Source: Stenotrophomonas sp. 704A1 (GTDB lineage: Bacteria; Pseudomonadota; Gammaproteobacteria; Xanthomonadales; Xanthomonadaceae). Taken from it: a stretch of DNA of 64,000 nt. The notes below the pieces were generated by a model, which was given only the letters and a program-made list of their open reading frames with translations, had not been told where the DNA came from and did not search any database. Of the stretch, positions 1 to 8,616 are shown piece after piece. How positions within the stretch are numbered: position 1 is the stretch's first letter; each line of letters begins with the position of its first letter. Location: positions 2,009,501-2,073,500 of the forward strand of contig NZ_CP130831.1 of the NCBI RefSeq assembly GCF_030549525.1, written 5' to 3'. Both the position numbers and the translations under genes were made by a program.

Positions 1-5
1 GCGGT

Positions 6-1190
6 TCACACCACGCTGCCGGCGGCGTGGCCGCTGGCCCAGGCCCACTGGAAGTTGTAGCCGCCCAGCCAGCCGGTCACGTCCAGCACTTCACCCACGA
101 AATGCAGGCCGGGCACGCGCTTGGATTCCAGCGTTGCCGAGGAAACCTCGGCGGTATCGACGCCGCCCAGGGTCACCTCGGCGGTGCGGTAGCCTTCGGT
201 CCCGCTGGCGACCAGCGGGAATTCCGCCAGCAGCTGCGCGGCCCTGCGCAGGTCCGGCTCGTCCAGCTGGCGCACCGGCCGGTCCGGCAGCCAGTGCTCG
301 CACAGGCGTTGGGCCAGGCGCTTGGGCAGCACCTCGGCCAGCACCGTGCGCAGCTCGGCGGCGGGGCGCTCGCGTTTCATCCGGCGCAGCCACTCGCCGG
401 CATCCTGCCCGGGCAGCAGGTCCAGGGTGAGGGCGTCGCCGGGTTGCCAGTACGAAGAGATCTGCAGGATCGCCGGTCCGCTCACGCCGCGGTGGGTCAG
501 CAGCATGAAGTTGCGGAACTGCGTGCCATTGCAGCTGGCTTCCACCGGCAGGGCGACGCCGCTGAGCTCGGCCAGCCGCTCCTGGTGGGTGCCGCTGAGG
601 GTCAGCGGCACCAGCCCGGCGCGGGTGGGCAGTACCTGGTGGCCGAACTGGCGCGCGATCTCATAGCCGAAGCCGGTGGCGCCCAGGCTGGGAATGGACA
701 GGCCACCGGTGGCCACCACCAGCGATGCACAGTGGAACAGGCCGTGCGTGGTGTGCACGCGGAAGCCATCGCTGGCGTGTTCGATGCGTTCGACGCTGCA
801 CTGGGTGCGTATCTGCACCCCGGCCTGCTGGCACTCGTCGACCAGCATCCTGACGATCTGCTTGGATGAGATATCGCAGAACAGCTGGCCCAGTTCCTTT
901 TCGTGATAGGCGATGCTGTGCCGCTCGACCATCTCGATGAAGTGATACGGCGAGTAGCGCGCCAGCGCCGACTTGCAGAAGTGCGGGTTGGCCGACAGGA
1001 AGTTGGCCGGGGTGGTGCCGGTATTGGTGAAGTTGCAGCGCCCGCCACCGGACATCAGGATCTTCTTGCCGATCTTGTTGGCGTGGTCGATCACCTGCAC
1101 CTGGCGACCGCGCTGGCCGGCGGTGATGGCGGTCATCAGCCCGGCCGCGCCGGCGCCGATCACCAGCACGTCGCTGCGGATCGTGCTCAT
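6..1190 (-). CDS. NAD(P)/FAD-dependent oxidoreductase, HI0933/YhiN family
   Basis: Cytoplasmic flavoprotein of 394 residues. An N-terminal dinucleotide-binding Rossmann motif (VIGAGAAGLM, about residues 10-19) is followed by the family signature GKKILMSGGGRCNFTN (41-56). Both are diagnostic of the HI0933/YhiN (BaiN-like) flavoproteins. The C-terminal GGV.TAEV and GE.LDVTGWLGGYN.QWAW.SG segments complete the FAD fold as expected of a full-length member. The physiological substrate of most members is unknown, so only the flavoprotein assignment is secure. Its ATG overlaps the stop of the upstream yaeQ gene (ATGA, 1187-1190), so the two are probably translationally coupled. The stop codon lies at 6-8, so the gene is complete within the window. 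Confidence 0.9.
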   Translation of the reverse strand: MSTIRSDVLVIGAGAAGLMTAITAGQRGRQVQVIDHANKIGKKILMSGGGRCNFTNTGTTPANFLSANPHFCKSALARYSPYHFIEMVERHSIAYHEKELGQLFCDISSKQIVRMLVDECQQAGVQIRTQCSVERIEHASDGFRVHTTHGLFHCASLVVATGGLSIPSLGATGFGYEIARQFGHQVLPTRAGLVPLTLSGTHQERLAELSGVALPVEASCNGTQFRNFMLLTHRGVSGPAILQISSYWQPGDALTLDLLPGQDAGEWLRRMKRERPAAELRTVLAEVLPKRLAQRLCEHWLPDRPVRQLDEPDLRRAAQLLAEFPLVASGTEGYRTAEVTLGGVDTAEVSSATLESKRVPGLHFVGEVLDVTGWLGGYNFQWAWASGHAAGSVV

Positions 1191-1735
1191 GCCTTCGCGC
1201 GCTTGCGCCAGTCGGGGATGACGTCAAGCTGCATATCATCGTTGAGCAGCTGCACTTCGCCGTCCTGGATCAGCACGCTCCAGCGCATCGCGCGCTGGAT
1301 CTGCTGGCCCCAGCGTTCGACGAAGTCACCGTCCAGCTGCAGTACCGACAGGTTGTCGAAGCGGGCCAGCCCCTTGCCCTGCTTCTGCCACCAGATGTCC
1401 GAGGCGTTGCCGCCATAGTTCACCACCTGCACCTGGCGGCTGCGGTTGCTCGCCTTGCGGATGCGTGACTCGTCCGGATGACCCAGATCGATCCACTGCA
1501 GGATGTCGCCGGTGTAGTCGTGTTCCCACAGGTCCGGCTCGTCGTCGGTGCTCAGGCCGCGGCCGAATTCCAGGCGGTCGCCCGCGTTCAGGGCAAAGGC
1601 AAGCAGACGCACCATCAGGCGTTCGTCGGTCTCGGACGGATGCTGGGCCAGGGTCAGGTTGTGGGTCGCGTAGTAACCGCGGTCCATGTCGCTGATCTGC
1701 AGTTCGGCCTTGCGGATGGTGGCGGTGAGGGCCAT
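1187..1735 (-). CDS. yaeQ: YaeQ family protein
   Basis: Protein of 182 residues, the normal length of the YaeQ family. It carries the typical start (MALTATIRKAELQISDMDRG), the HPSETDERLMVRLLAFAL segment and the acidic DEPDLW region. YaeQ has a PD-(D/E)XK nuclease-like fold and was linked to suppression of RfaH loss in E. coli, but its molecular role is unsettled. It is upstream of, and overlaps by 4 bp, the HI0933-type flavoprotein gene, suggesting co-transcription. Nothing unusual in sequence or codon use. Confidence 0.9.
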   Translation of the reverse strand: MALTATIRKAELQISDMDRGYYATHNLTLAQHPSETDERLMVRLLAFALNAGDRLEFGRGLSTDDEPDLWEHDYTGDILQWIDLGHPDESRIRKASNRSRQVQVVNYGGNASDIWWQKQGKGLARFDNLSVLQLDGDFVERWGQQIQRAMRWSVLIQDGEVQLLNDDMQLDVIPDWRKRAKA

Positions 1736-1942
1736 GAAGATCCAGGGGGGTAAAGACCGTCAATGATAGAGGTTTGCCCTCGGGGTGTCCGGTGCAGGGG
1801 TGTCTGCCGGGCGTGATCGATGGCACCCTGCCAGCCTTGACGACCCCGCAGGCGCCTGCCGCATGTTCCGTTCCCGCCCACGCCGCCACGGCGACGCTGC
1901 CCCCTTCCGCTGCCGGTTCGTCCGGGCCGGCGGCCGCAGCGC

Positions 1943-2818
1943 ATGACCGCGCCCAGTCGTCTGCAGTTGCCGCCCGGCGACTGGAGCACGCTGCTGGACG
2001 GGCTGTGCGCGCGTTTTCCCCGCATCGACCGTGCACAGTGGGAGAGCCGCTTCGTGCGTGGCCGGGTGCTGGATGCGGAGGGGCGGGTGCTGGCAGCGGC
2101 CATGCCGTGGCAGGTCGGGCTGGAGATCCAGTACTTCCGCGAAGTTGCCGATGAGCCGGTGATCGCCGCGGCCGAGTCCATCCTCTACCAGGACGAGCAC
2201 CTGCTGGTGGCCGACAAGCCCCACTTCCTGCCGGTCACGCCTGCCGGCCGATTCGTCCAGCAGACGCTGCTGGCACGCCTGGTTGCCCGCACCGGAAACA
2301 CGGATCTGGTGCCCCTGCACCGGTTGGACCGGCTCACGGCCGGGCTGGTGTTGTTCTCGACGCAACCGGCATCGCGCGATGCCTATCAGCGCCTGTTCCG
2401 CGAGCGCCGCATCGAAAAAACCTACCAGGCGCTGGCACCCGCATTGCCGGCACTCCGCTTTCCATTGCAGCGGCACAGCCGGTTGCAGCCGGGGGAGCCG
2501 TTCTTCCGCATGACCGAAGCCGCCGGTGACGCCAACGCACGGACGGTGATCGAGGTGATCGAGGCAGACGGCCCCATCTGGCGCTACCGGCTGACACCGG
2601 AGACGGGGCGCAAGCACCAGCTGCGCGTGCATATGGCGATGCTGGGCGCGCCGATCCTGGGGGACGATCTGTATCCGCAGGTGCTGCAGGGCGGACCGGA
2701 CCCCTGCGCGAACCCGCAACCGCTGCAACTGCTGGCGCAGGCGCTGGCCTTCGACGACCCGTTGAGCGGACAGCGGCGCGGCTTCAGCAGTGCGCAGGCG
2801 CTGCACCTCCCCGGCTAG
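1943..2818 (+). CDS. RluA-family RNA pseudouridine synthase
   Basis: Enzyme of 291 residues that isomerises uridine to pseudouridine in RNA. The catalytic motif HRLDRLTAG is at 126-134, with the nucleophilic Asp at 129. The C-terminal GRKHQLRVHMAMLGAPILGDDLYP motif region is typical of the RluA superfamily. The N-terminal 80 residues contain a short S4-like RNA-binding stretch (FVRGRVLDAEGRVL). The exact target (rRNA or tRNA position) cannot be told from sequence; it resembles the TruC/RluA-like branch rather than RsuA. It is a single gene, with the minus-strand yaeQ pair upstream and the convergent YaiI-family gene downstream. Confidence 0.88.
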   Translation: MTAPSRLQLPPGDWSTLLDGLCARFPRIDRAQWESRFVRGRVLDAEGRVLAAAMPWQVGLEIQYFREVADEPVIAAAESILYQDEHLLVADKPHFLPVTPAGRFVQQTLLARLVARTGNTDLVPLHRLDRLTAGLVLFSTQPASRDAYQRLFRERRIEKTYQALAPALPALRFPLQRHSRLQPGEPFFRMTEAAGDANARTVIEVIEADGPIWRYRLTPETGRKHQLRVHMAMLGAPILGDDLYPQVLQGGPDPCANPQPLQLLAQALAFDDPLSGQRRGFSSAQALHLPG

Positions 2819-2839
2819 CGGCCCCGAGGGTAGCGGCGG

Positions 2840-3328
2840 TCAGCGGGCAGGGCGGCGCGCCAGCCAGCGGTCCAGCTCGGCGGCGAACAGCTGGCGGTCG
2901 CGTGCGCCCAGCGGCGGTGGCCCCCCGGTCTGCACGCCGGCACCCCGCAGCTCCTCCATGAAATTGCGCATCGACAGGCGTTCGGCCATGTTGTCGGGGG
3001 TGTACAGCTGGCCACGCGGGTTCAGGGCCACCGCCTTCTTTTCCAGCACCAGGGCGGCCAGCGGGATGTCCTGGGTAACCACCAGGTCACCGGCTGCGAC
3101 CCGCTCGACAATCGCGCTGTCGGCCACGTCCAGGCCCTGCGGCACCTGGATCGAGCGCAGCCAGCGCGAGGGTGGGGTGCGGATCCATTGGTTGGCGACC
3201 AGGGTCAGTTCCACTCCGACCCGTTCAGCTGCCCGGAACAGGATGTCGCGAATAACAACAGGGCAGGCGTCGGCATCGACCCAGATGCGGGGAGAGGCGG
3301 GTTCAGCTTGGGTTTCAGCTTCAGTCAT
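2840..3328 (-). CDS. YaiI/YqxD (DUF188) family protein
   Basis: Protein of 162 residues when started at the ATG at 3328 (MTEAETQ). The frame is open further upstream to 3454, but the added residues do not resemble the family, which begins just before WVDADACPV. Matching family blocks are [15 protein letters not shown] near the N-terminus, [37 protein letters not shown] in the middle and a C-terminal [12 protein letters not shown]. The family adopts a PIN/FEN-like nuclease fold and is suspected, not proven, to act on nucleic acids. It is convergent with the pseudouridine synthase, with a gap of only 21 bp. Confidence 0.85.
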   Translation of the reverse strand: MTEAETQAEPASPRIWVDADACPVVIRDILFRAAERVGVELTLVANQWIRTPPSRWLRSIQVPQGLDVADSAIVERVAAGDLVVTQDIPLAALVLEKKAVALNPRGQLYTPDNMAERLSMRNFMEELRGAGVQTGGPPPLGARDRQLFAAELDRWLARRPAR

Positions 3329-3632
3329 CCACCCAGTGTAGGGTAGGAAAAACCTGAATGGGGACTCGGGTTTAGCCCCGATCCGCTGAAAGCCCTTGTC
3401 GCGCCTAGCGGGCCGGGCATTGCCGCTGAATATCAGGGCTATCGCTTTTTGCACAAAACACGCGTATCGTTCGACCCACTGTGTTTGCTAGGGTCACCGT
3501 GAATCGTGGCCTGGTGCAGTTGATCTCACGATCCGCTCATCGATCCGCTTTACCAACGCCTGCAACTCAGTCTCGGCCCCGATACCCGGTGGCTGCGATT
3601 TTTTTCAACATGTGTTTCAGGAGTTAGTAACT

Positions 3633-3842
3633 ATGTCTGATCGTCAGACCGGCACCGTCAAGTGGTTCAACGACGCCAAGGGCTTCGGCTTCATCACCCC
3701 GGAAAGCGGCCCGGACCTGTTCGTGCATTTCCGCGCGATCCAGGGCACCGGCTTCAAGACCCTGCAGGAAGGCCAGAAGGTTACCTTCGTCGCCGTCCAG
3801 GGTCAGAAGGGTATGCAGGCTGACCAGGTGCAGGCGGTCTAA
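3633..3842 (+). CDS. cspA: Cold shock protein, CspA family
   Basis: Protein of 69 residues, one OB-fold that binds single-stranded RNA/DNA and melts RNA structure. RNP1 is KGFGFI (16-21) and RNP2 is LFVHF (29-33). The start at 3633 is preceded by CAGGAG at good spacing; an ATG 21 bases upstream (3612) would place seven foreign residues before the family start. About 180 bp of non-coding sequence lies upstream, room for the long structured leader usual in csp genes, and a strong terminator follows at 3869. Confidence 0.95.
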   Translation: MSDRQTGTVKWFNDAKGFGFITPESGPDLFVHFRAIQGTGFKTLQEGQKVTFVAVQGQKGMQADQVQAV

Positions 3843-3868
3843 TCCGTCTGCTACCGCTGGGTAGCCAG

Positions 3869-3902
3869 AACGCCGGGAGCGCAAGCTCCCGGCGTTTTTT
3901 GT
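3869..3902 (+). terminator. Rho-independent terminator of the csp gene
   Basis: A 12-bp perfect stem (AACGCCGGGAGC at 3869-3880 with GCTCCCGGCGTT at 3885-3896) closes a GCAA tetraloop and runs into a T-tract, 27 bp after the stop codon. Confidence 0.9.
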
Positions 3903-3985
3903 TGCCCGTCATTTCGCGCGCGACTCGACAGGGGCCATGCAGCGGTCCGCGTTACCATCACGCTCCCCCTGCTGCGGAACCCCTC

Positions 3986-4675
3986 ATGCGCATCGTCCAT
4001 CATCTGGAAAACTCCCGTTCGCTGCGCGTGCTGTGGATGCTGGAAGAACTGGGCCTGGACTACGAACTGCGGCGCTACCCGCGCGACCCTAAGACGCTCC
4101 TCGCGCCGCCGGAGCTGCGCCAGGTGCACGCGCTGGGCAAGGCGCCGGTGCTGCAGGATGGCGAGCTGATCCTGGCCGAATCGGGGGCCATCCTCGACTA
4201 TCTTGCCGACCGCTACGACCTGCAGCGCCAGCTGTCGCCACCGCCGGTACCGGCCGATGCTGCCGAGCGCATCGACTACCGCTACTGGCTGCATTACGCC
4301 GAAGGCTCGGCGATGCCGCCGATGCTGCTGACCCTGGTGATGGGCCGCATCCGCAGCGCGCCGATGCCGTTCTTCGCGCGTCCGATCGCCCGCAGCATCG
4401 CCGACAAGGCCGAGCGCGGGTTTGTCGGTCCGCAGCGGCGCCTGCACCTGGACTGGATGGAGCGTCGCCTGGCCGAAAGCCCGTGGTTCGCCGGCGAACG
4501 CTTCACCGCGGCGGATATCCAAATGAGTTTCCCGATCCAGGCGGCGGCGGCCCGTGGGCGCGGCCTGGACGACAGGCCGGCGCTGCGCGGCTTCCTCAAG
4601 CGCATCGGCGAACGGCCTGCCTACCAGCGCGCGGAGGCACAGGGCGGCGCGCTGCAGGCCCTGCGCGGCGATTGA
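3986..4675 (+). CDS. Glutathione S-transferase family protein
   Basis: Protein of 229 residues with a thioredoxin-like N-terminal domain (starts MRIVHHLENSRSLRVLWMLEELGLDYE) and an all-helical C-terminal domain. The GKAPVLQDGELILAESGAILDYL block matches the cis-proline and Glu/Ser glutathione-binding elements of GSTs. The start at 3986 was chosen because the 29 residues upstream are not GST-like and overlap the preceding terminator region. The substrate is unknown. It is followed 31 bp later by selO, and the two may be co-transcribed. Confidence 0.88.
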   Translation: MRIVHHLENSRSLRVLWMLEELGLDYELRRYPRDPKTLLAPPELRQVHALGKAPVLQDGELILAESGAILDYLADRYDLQRQLSPPPVPADAAERIDYRYWLHYAEGSAMPPMLLTLVMGRIRSAPMPFFARPIARSIADKAERGFVGPQRRLHLDWMERRLAESPWFAGERFTAADIQMSFPIQAAAARGRGLDDRPALRGFLKRIGERPAYQRAEAQGGALQALRGD

Positions 4676-4706
4676 GGATCGCGGTGGCCGCCCCCATCCT
4701 GTGCCC

Positions 4707-6272
4707 ATGGATACTGCCGCCCCCCGTTTCGACAACCGCCTGCTGAGCCTGCTGCCGGGCGATCCCGAAGCCGGTCCGCGCCGCCGCGAGGTGCTGGGCG
4801 CGGCCTGGTCGGCGGTGATGCCGACCCCGGTGGCGGCACCCGCGCTGCTCGCTTGGTCGCCCGACGTGGCTGCGCTGCTGGGCTTTGATGACGCCGACGT
4901 GGCCAGCGATGATTTCGCCCAGGTGTTCGGCGGCAATGCGCTGTACGCGGGCATGCAGCCGTGGGCGGCCAACTACGGCGGGCATCAGTTCGGTCACTGG
5001 GCAGGGCAGCTCGGCGATGGGCGCGCGATCTCGCTGGGCGAACTGGTCGCCGCCGATGGCCGGCACTGGGAGCTGCAGCTGAAGGGAGCCGGGCCGACGC
5101 CATACTCGCGTGGCGCCGACGGGCGCGCGGTGCTGCGCTCGTCCATCCGCGAATTCCTGTGCAGCGAAGCCATGCATCATCTGGGCGTGCCGACCACGCG
5201 CGCCCTGTCGCTGGTCGGTACCGGCGAGGACGTGGTGCGAGACATGTTCTACGACGGGCATCCCCGCGCCGAGCCGGGCGCGGTGGTCTGCCGGGTCTCT
5301 CCGTCGTTCCTGCGCTTCGGTTCGTTCGAGCTGCCCGCTTCGCGCGGTGAGACCGCACTGCTGCAGCAGCTGGTCGATGCGTGCATCGCCCGGGATTTCC
5401 CGGAGCTGCAGGGGCAGGGTGAGGCGCTGTACGGCGACTGGTTCGCGCAGGTCGCGGTGCGGACCGCTGAGATGATCGCGCACTGGATGCGCGTGGGCTT
5501 CGTGCACGGGGTGATGAACACCGACAACCTGTCCGTGCTCGGCCTCACGCTCGACTACGGTCCGTATGGCTGGGTGGAGGATTTCGATCCGGACTGGACG
5601 CCCAACACCACCGATGCGCAGGGCCGCCGCTACCGCTTCGGCACCCAGCCGCAGGTGGCGTACTGGAACCTCAACCGGCTTGCACAGGCGCTGTCGCCGC
5701 TGTTCGCCGACGTGGCGCCACTGCAGGCGGGGCTGGCCGCCTACCAGGCCACCTTCGTGGCCTGCACCCGTCGCGACGCCGCTGCCAAGCTCGGCCTGGC
5801 CGCTGCCGATGACGCCGACCTGCAGCTGTACCAGCGCTGGCAGCAGCTGATGCAGGACGGCGCGATGGACATGACCCTGGCCTGGCGTGCGCTGATGCGC
5901 ATCGATCCCGCAGCGCCGGAGCGTGCGGTGCTGGACGCGGTGTACTACGACGCCGAACGCCAACAGGCAGTGCAGGCACCCTTGCAGCAGTGGCTGCAGG
6001 ACTACGCGGCGCGGTTGCAGGCCGATCCGCTGTCGGCCAGTGCACGCGCGACGAAGATGGCCGCGGCCAATCCGCTGTACGTCCTGCGCAACTGGCTGGC
6101 CCAGGAAGCCATCGATCGTGCCGAGCAGGGCGACATGGAGGGAGTGCGTGTGCTGCAGGAGGTGCTGCGCGATCCGTACACCGAACGCGCCGGGCTGGAG
6201 CACTTCGCCGGCAAGCGCCCGGCGTGGGCTGACAACCGCGCCGGCTGCTCGATGCTGTCCTGCAGTTCCTAG
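4707..6272 (+). CDS. selO: Protein adenylyltransferase SelO (YdiU/UPF0061 family)
   Basis: Pseudokinase of 521 residues that transfers AMP rather than phosphate to protein Ser/Thr/Tyr side chains. Family blocks include GGHQFGHWAGQLGDGRA, the LKGAGPTPYSRGADGRAVLRSS glycine-rich/nucleotide region, the HGVMNTDN and DYGPYGWVEDF motifs of the kinase-like core, and the C-terminal CSS tail. At the tail this protein has Cys where many homologues carry selenocysteine. The start at 4707 (MDTAAPRFDN) follows the GST stop by 31 bp; a longer open frame reaches into the GST gene and is not credible. Confidence 0.93.
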   Translation: MDTAAPRFDNRLLSLLPGDPEAGPRRREVLGAAWSAVMPTPVAAPALLAWSPDVAALLGFDDADVASDDFAQVFGGNALYAGMQPWAANYGGHQFGHWAGQLGDGRAISLGELVAADGRHWELQLKGAGPTPYSRGADGRAVLRSSIREFLCSEAMHHLGVPTTRALSLVGTGEDVVRDMFYDGHPRAEPGAVVCRVSPSFLRFGSFELPASRGETALLQQLVDACIARDFPELQGQGEALYGDWFAQVAVRTAEMIAHWMRVGFVHGVMNTDNLSVLGLTLDYGPYGWVEDFDPDWTPNTTDAQGRRYRFGTQPQVAYWNLNRLAQALSPLFADVAPLQAGLAAYQATFVACTRRDAAAKLGLAAADDADLQLYQRWQQLMQDGAMDMTLAWRALMRIDPAAPERAVLDAVYYDAERQQAVQAPLQQWLQDYAARLQADPLSASARATKMAAANPLYVLRNWLAQEAIDRAEQGDMEGVRVLQEVLRDPYTERAGLEHFAGKRPAWADNRAGCSMLSCSS

Positions 6273-6532
6273 CGCCCGCCAGGGCTGGGCCCTGTACCCG
6301 CGAGGCTGCGGCCAACGCCAAAGCGGCTCTGGATTGCCGATCCCCGCCATCGACAGATCCGCGCTGATGGTGGGATGGGGCCGGCGAGATCGACGGCCTG
6401 CGCGGGTGCTTTTCGTTCAATGCCTGCGCGGTCGCCTCTGCGGGAGGCGGGCGCATCCCGGCCGTTACCCCTTATCAGGCAGGCGGCGCCGGGAACGGGT
6501 ACCCTATGCCGCCATCAGACAACCGAATCGCC

Positions 6533-7069
6533 ATGACCGACGCCATCGTCGCTCCGCAGTGGGCCTCGCGCCTGCGCGACATCGCTGACTTCCCCAAGCC
6601 GGGCATCCTGTTCAAGGACATCATGCCGCTGCTGGCTCACCGCGAGGACTTCCGCGGCGCGATCACGGCGATGGCCGATCGTTGGCGCGGGCAGCAGCTG
6701 GACGCCATCGTCGGCATCGAATCGCGGGGCTTCATCCTGGGCGCTGCGATGGCGCTGGAGCTGGGCGTGGGCTTCGTGCCGGTGCGCAAGCCGGGCAAGC
6801 TGCCGGGCAAGGTGCTGCGCGAGGAATACACCCTGGAGTACCGCAGCGACTGCATCGAGGTGCATGCCGATGCGCTGCCGGCCGGTGCGCGCGTGGCGCT
6901 CATCGATGACGTGCTGGCCACCGGCGGTACCCTGGTGGCCGCGCTGTCGCTGGTGCGCCGGCTGGGCGTGCAGGTGGTCGGCGCCGGCGTGCTGGTCGAA
7001 CTCGATGGCCTGGGTGGCCGTGGCCGCTGGGACGCGGATCTGCCGCTGCACACCGAGCTGGTGTTCTGA
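6533..7069 (+). CDS. apt: Adenine phosphoribosyltransferase
   Basis: Purine-salvage enzyme of 178 residues making AMP from adenine and PRPP in the cytoplasm. It shows the family start LRDIADFPKPGILFKDIMPLL, the SRGFILGAAMALELG segment and the PRPP-binding loop VALIDDVLATGGTL. The start is uncertain: ATG at 6533 (MTDAIV) fits the family length, while an in-frame ATG at 6506 adds nine residues and follows GGGTACCCT, which could equally be a -10 element. It is single and convergent with dbpA, with two REP palindromes between them. Confidence 0.93.
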   Translation: MTDAIVAPQWASRLRDIADFPKPGILFKDIMPLLAHREDFRGAITAMADRWRGQQLDAIVGIESRGFILGAAMALELGVGFVPVRKPGKLPGKVLREEYTLEYRSDCIEVHADALPAGARVALIDDVLATGGTLVAALSLVRRLGVQVVGAGVLVELDGLGGRGRWDADLPLHTELVF

Positions 7070-7075
7070 ACCTCG

Positions 7076-7138
7076 TCGCCGGGCAGGGCCCGGCGCTACC
7101 CACGGCATGCAGGTAGCGCCGGGCCATGCCCGGCCGAT
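7076..7138. repeat. Pair of SMAG-type REP palindromes in opposite orientation
   Basis: GCCGGGCAGGGCCCGGCGCTAC (7078-7099) faces GTAGCGCCGGGCCATGCCCGGC (7113-7134). The GTAG-headed hairpins point away from each other between the convergent genes apt and dbpA, a usual place for such elements and a likely bidirectional mRNA 3' end. Confidence 0.85.
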
Positions 7139-7148
7139 GCCCTGGCGG

Positions 7149-8525
7149 TTACATCATCCGCACGCGGAAACGACGGCCCTTGATCTTGCCGGCCTCCAGC
7201 TTTGCCACGGCCTTGTTGGCCTGCTCGCGGGCGATCGCCACGTAGGAGCGGGTCGGGAAGATCGCGATCTTGCCGATGTGCTTGCCCGACAGGCCGGCAT
7301 CGCCGGTCAGCGCTCCGAGGATGTCACCGGCGCGCAGCTTGTCGGTCTTGCCGCCATCGATGCGCAGGGTGCGCATTGCCGCCTGCGGCAGTTCGGCCGG
7401 GCGCGAGGTCGCCAGCGGGGTCTTCTGCCAGTCCAGCGCTTCACCACGCTGTGCTTCGATGGCCTCGGCGCGGCTTTTCTCGCGGCCCGCCACCAGGCTG
7501 ATCGCCAGGCCGCTGGCGCCGGCACGGCCGGTACGCCCCACGCGGTGCTGGTAGCTCTCGACGTCGGTCGGCAGCTCGTAGTTGATCACCGCGGCCAGCT
7601 CTTCCACGTCCAGCCCGCGTGCGGCGACGTCGCTGGCAACCAGCACGTTGCAGCTGCGGTTGGCCAGGCGCAGCAGCACCTCTTCGCGATCGCGCTGTTC
7701 CATGTCGCCATGCAGGGCGAGTGCGGAGAAGCCGAACTGCTGCAGGGAGTTGGCCACTTCGTCCACGTCCTTGCGGGTGTTGCAGAACACCACCGCCGAT
7801 TCGGGCGTGTACTTCAGCAGCAGGCCGGCCAGTGCCTTCTGCCGGTGTGCCGGTTCGACTTCGCAGAACAGGTGGCGGATGGCCGGCGCCTGGTCCGCGC
7901 CGTCCACGGTCACTTCCAGCGCATCGCGGAGCAGGTCGCGGGCCATCGCGCGGATGCTGTCGGGGAAGGTGGCCGAGAACAGCAGGCTCTGCCGATCGCG
8001 GTGGGTGCGCCCGGCGATTTCGCGGATGGGTTCTTCGAACCCCATGTCGAGCATGCGGTCTGCCTCATCCAGCACCAGCGTACGCACCGCGCCCAGGTTC
8101 AGCGCGCGCTTGCGGGCCAGTTCCTGCACGCGGCCGGGCGTGCCGACCACCACATGCGGATCGTGGCCTTCCAGTGATGCCAGCTGCGGGCCCAGCGGCA
8201 CACCGCCGACCAGCAGCAACAGCTTCAGGTTGGGAATGCCGGTGGCCAGCTTGCGGATCTGCTTGGCGACCTGGTCGGCCAGCTCGCGGGTCGGGCACAG
8301 CACCAGTGCCTGCACGCGGATCAGGCTGGGGTCGATGCTCTGCAGCAGGCCCAGGCCGAACGCAGCGGTCTTGCCGCTGCCGGTGGGCGCCTGCGCGATC
8401 ACATCGCGGCCATCGAGAATGGCGGGCAGGCTCTGCGCCTGGATCGGCGTGAGGGTGGTGTAGCCGAGGGCATCCAGGCCGGGCTGCAGGGCCGGGCTCA
8501 GCGGCAGGGTCGAAAAGTCAGTCAT
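7149..8525 (-). CDS. dbpA: ATP-dependent DEAD-box RNA helicase DbpA
   Basis: Helicase of 458 residues, equal to the E. coli DbpA length, acting in 50S ribosome assembly on 23S rRNA. Visible motifs are Q/I (PIQAQSLPAILDGRDVIAQAPTGSGKTAAF), II (VLDEADRMLD), III (LLFSATFPDS) and VI (YQHRVGRTGRAG). A C-terminal RNA-recognition domain (about residues 385-458) contains KLRAGDILGALTGDAGLSGKHIGKI, the DbpA-specific module. The start at 8525 (MTDFSTLPL) is the family start; the frame upstream is open but unlike helicases. Confidence 0.95.
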   Translation of the reverse strand: MTDFSTLPLSPALQPGLDALGYTTLTPIQAQSLPAILDGRDVIAQAPTGSGKTAAFGLGLLQSIDPSLIRVQALVLCPTRELADQVAKQIRKLATGIPNLKLLLLVGGVPLGPQLASLEGHDPHVVVGTPGRVQELARKRALNLGAVRTLVLDEADRMLDMGFEEPIREIAGRTHRDRQSLLFSATFPDSIRAMARDLLRDALEVTVDGADQAPAIRHLFCEVEPAHRQKALAGLLLKYTPESAVVFCNTRKDVDEVANSLQQFGFSALALHGDMEQRDREEVLLRLANRSCNVLVASDVAARGLDVEELAAVINYELPTDVESYQHRVGRTGRAGASGLAISLVAGREKSRAEAIEAQRGEALDWQKTPLATSRPAELPQAAMRTLRIDGGKTDKLRAGDILGALTGDAGLSGKHIGKIAIFPTRSYVAIAREQANKAVAKLEAGKIKGRRFRVRMM

Positions 8526-8572
8526 GGCGCATTGTACCCGTCCACAAGGCAGGTCCCGCTGCGGCGCTCTTC

Positions 8573-8591
8573 CTCCACGCAGGGCGTGGAG
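8573..8591. repeat. Short palindrome between dbpA and the YeiH-type gene
   Basis: CTCCACGC-AGG-GCGTGGAG is an 8-bp perfect inverted repeat 48 bp upstream of dbpA and just after the stop codon of the upstream gene. It resembles half of a degenerate REP element. Confidence 0.5.
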
Positions 8592-8616
8592 CTGCCACGG
8601 CGACGCTGCCTGTCCC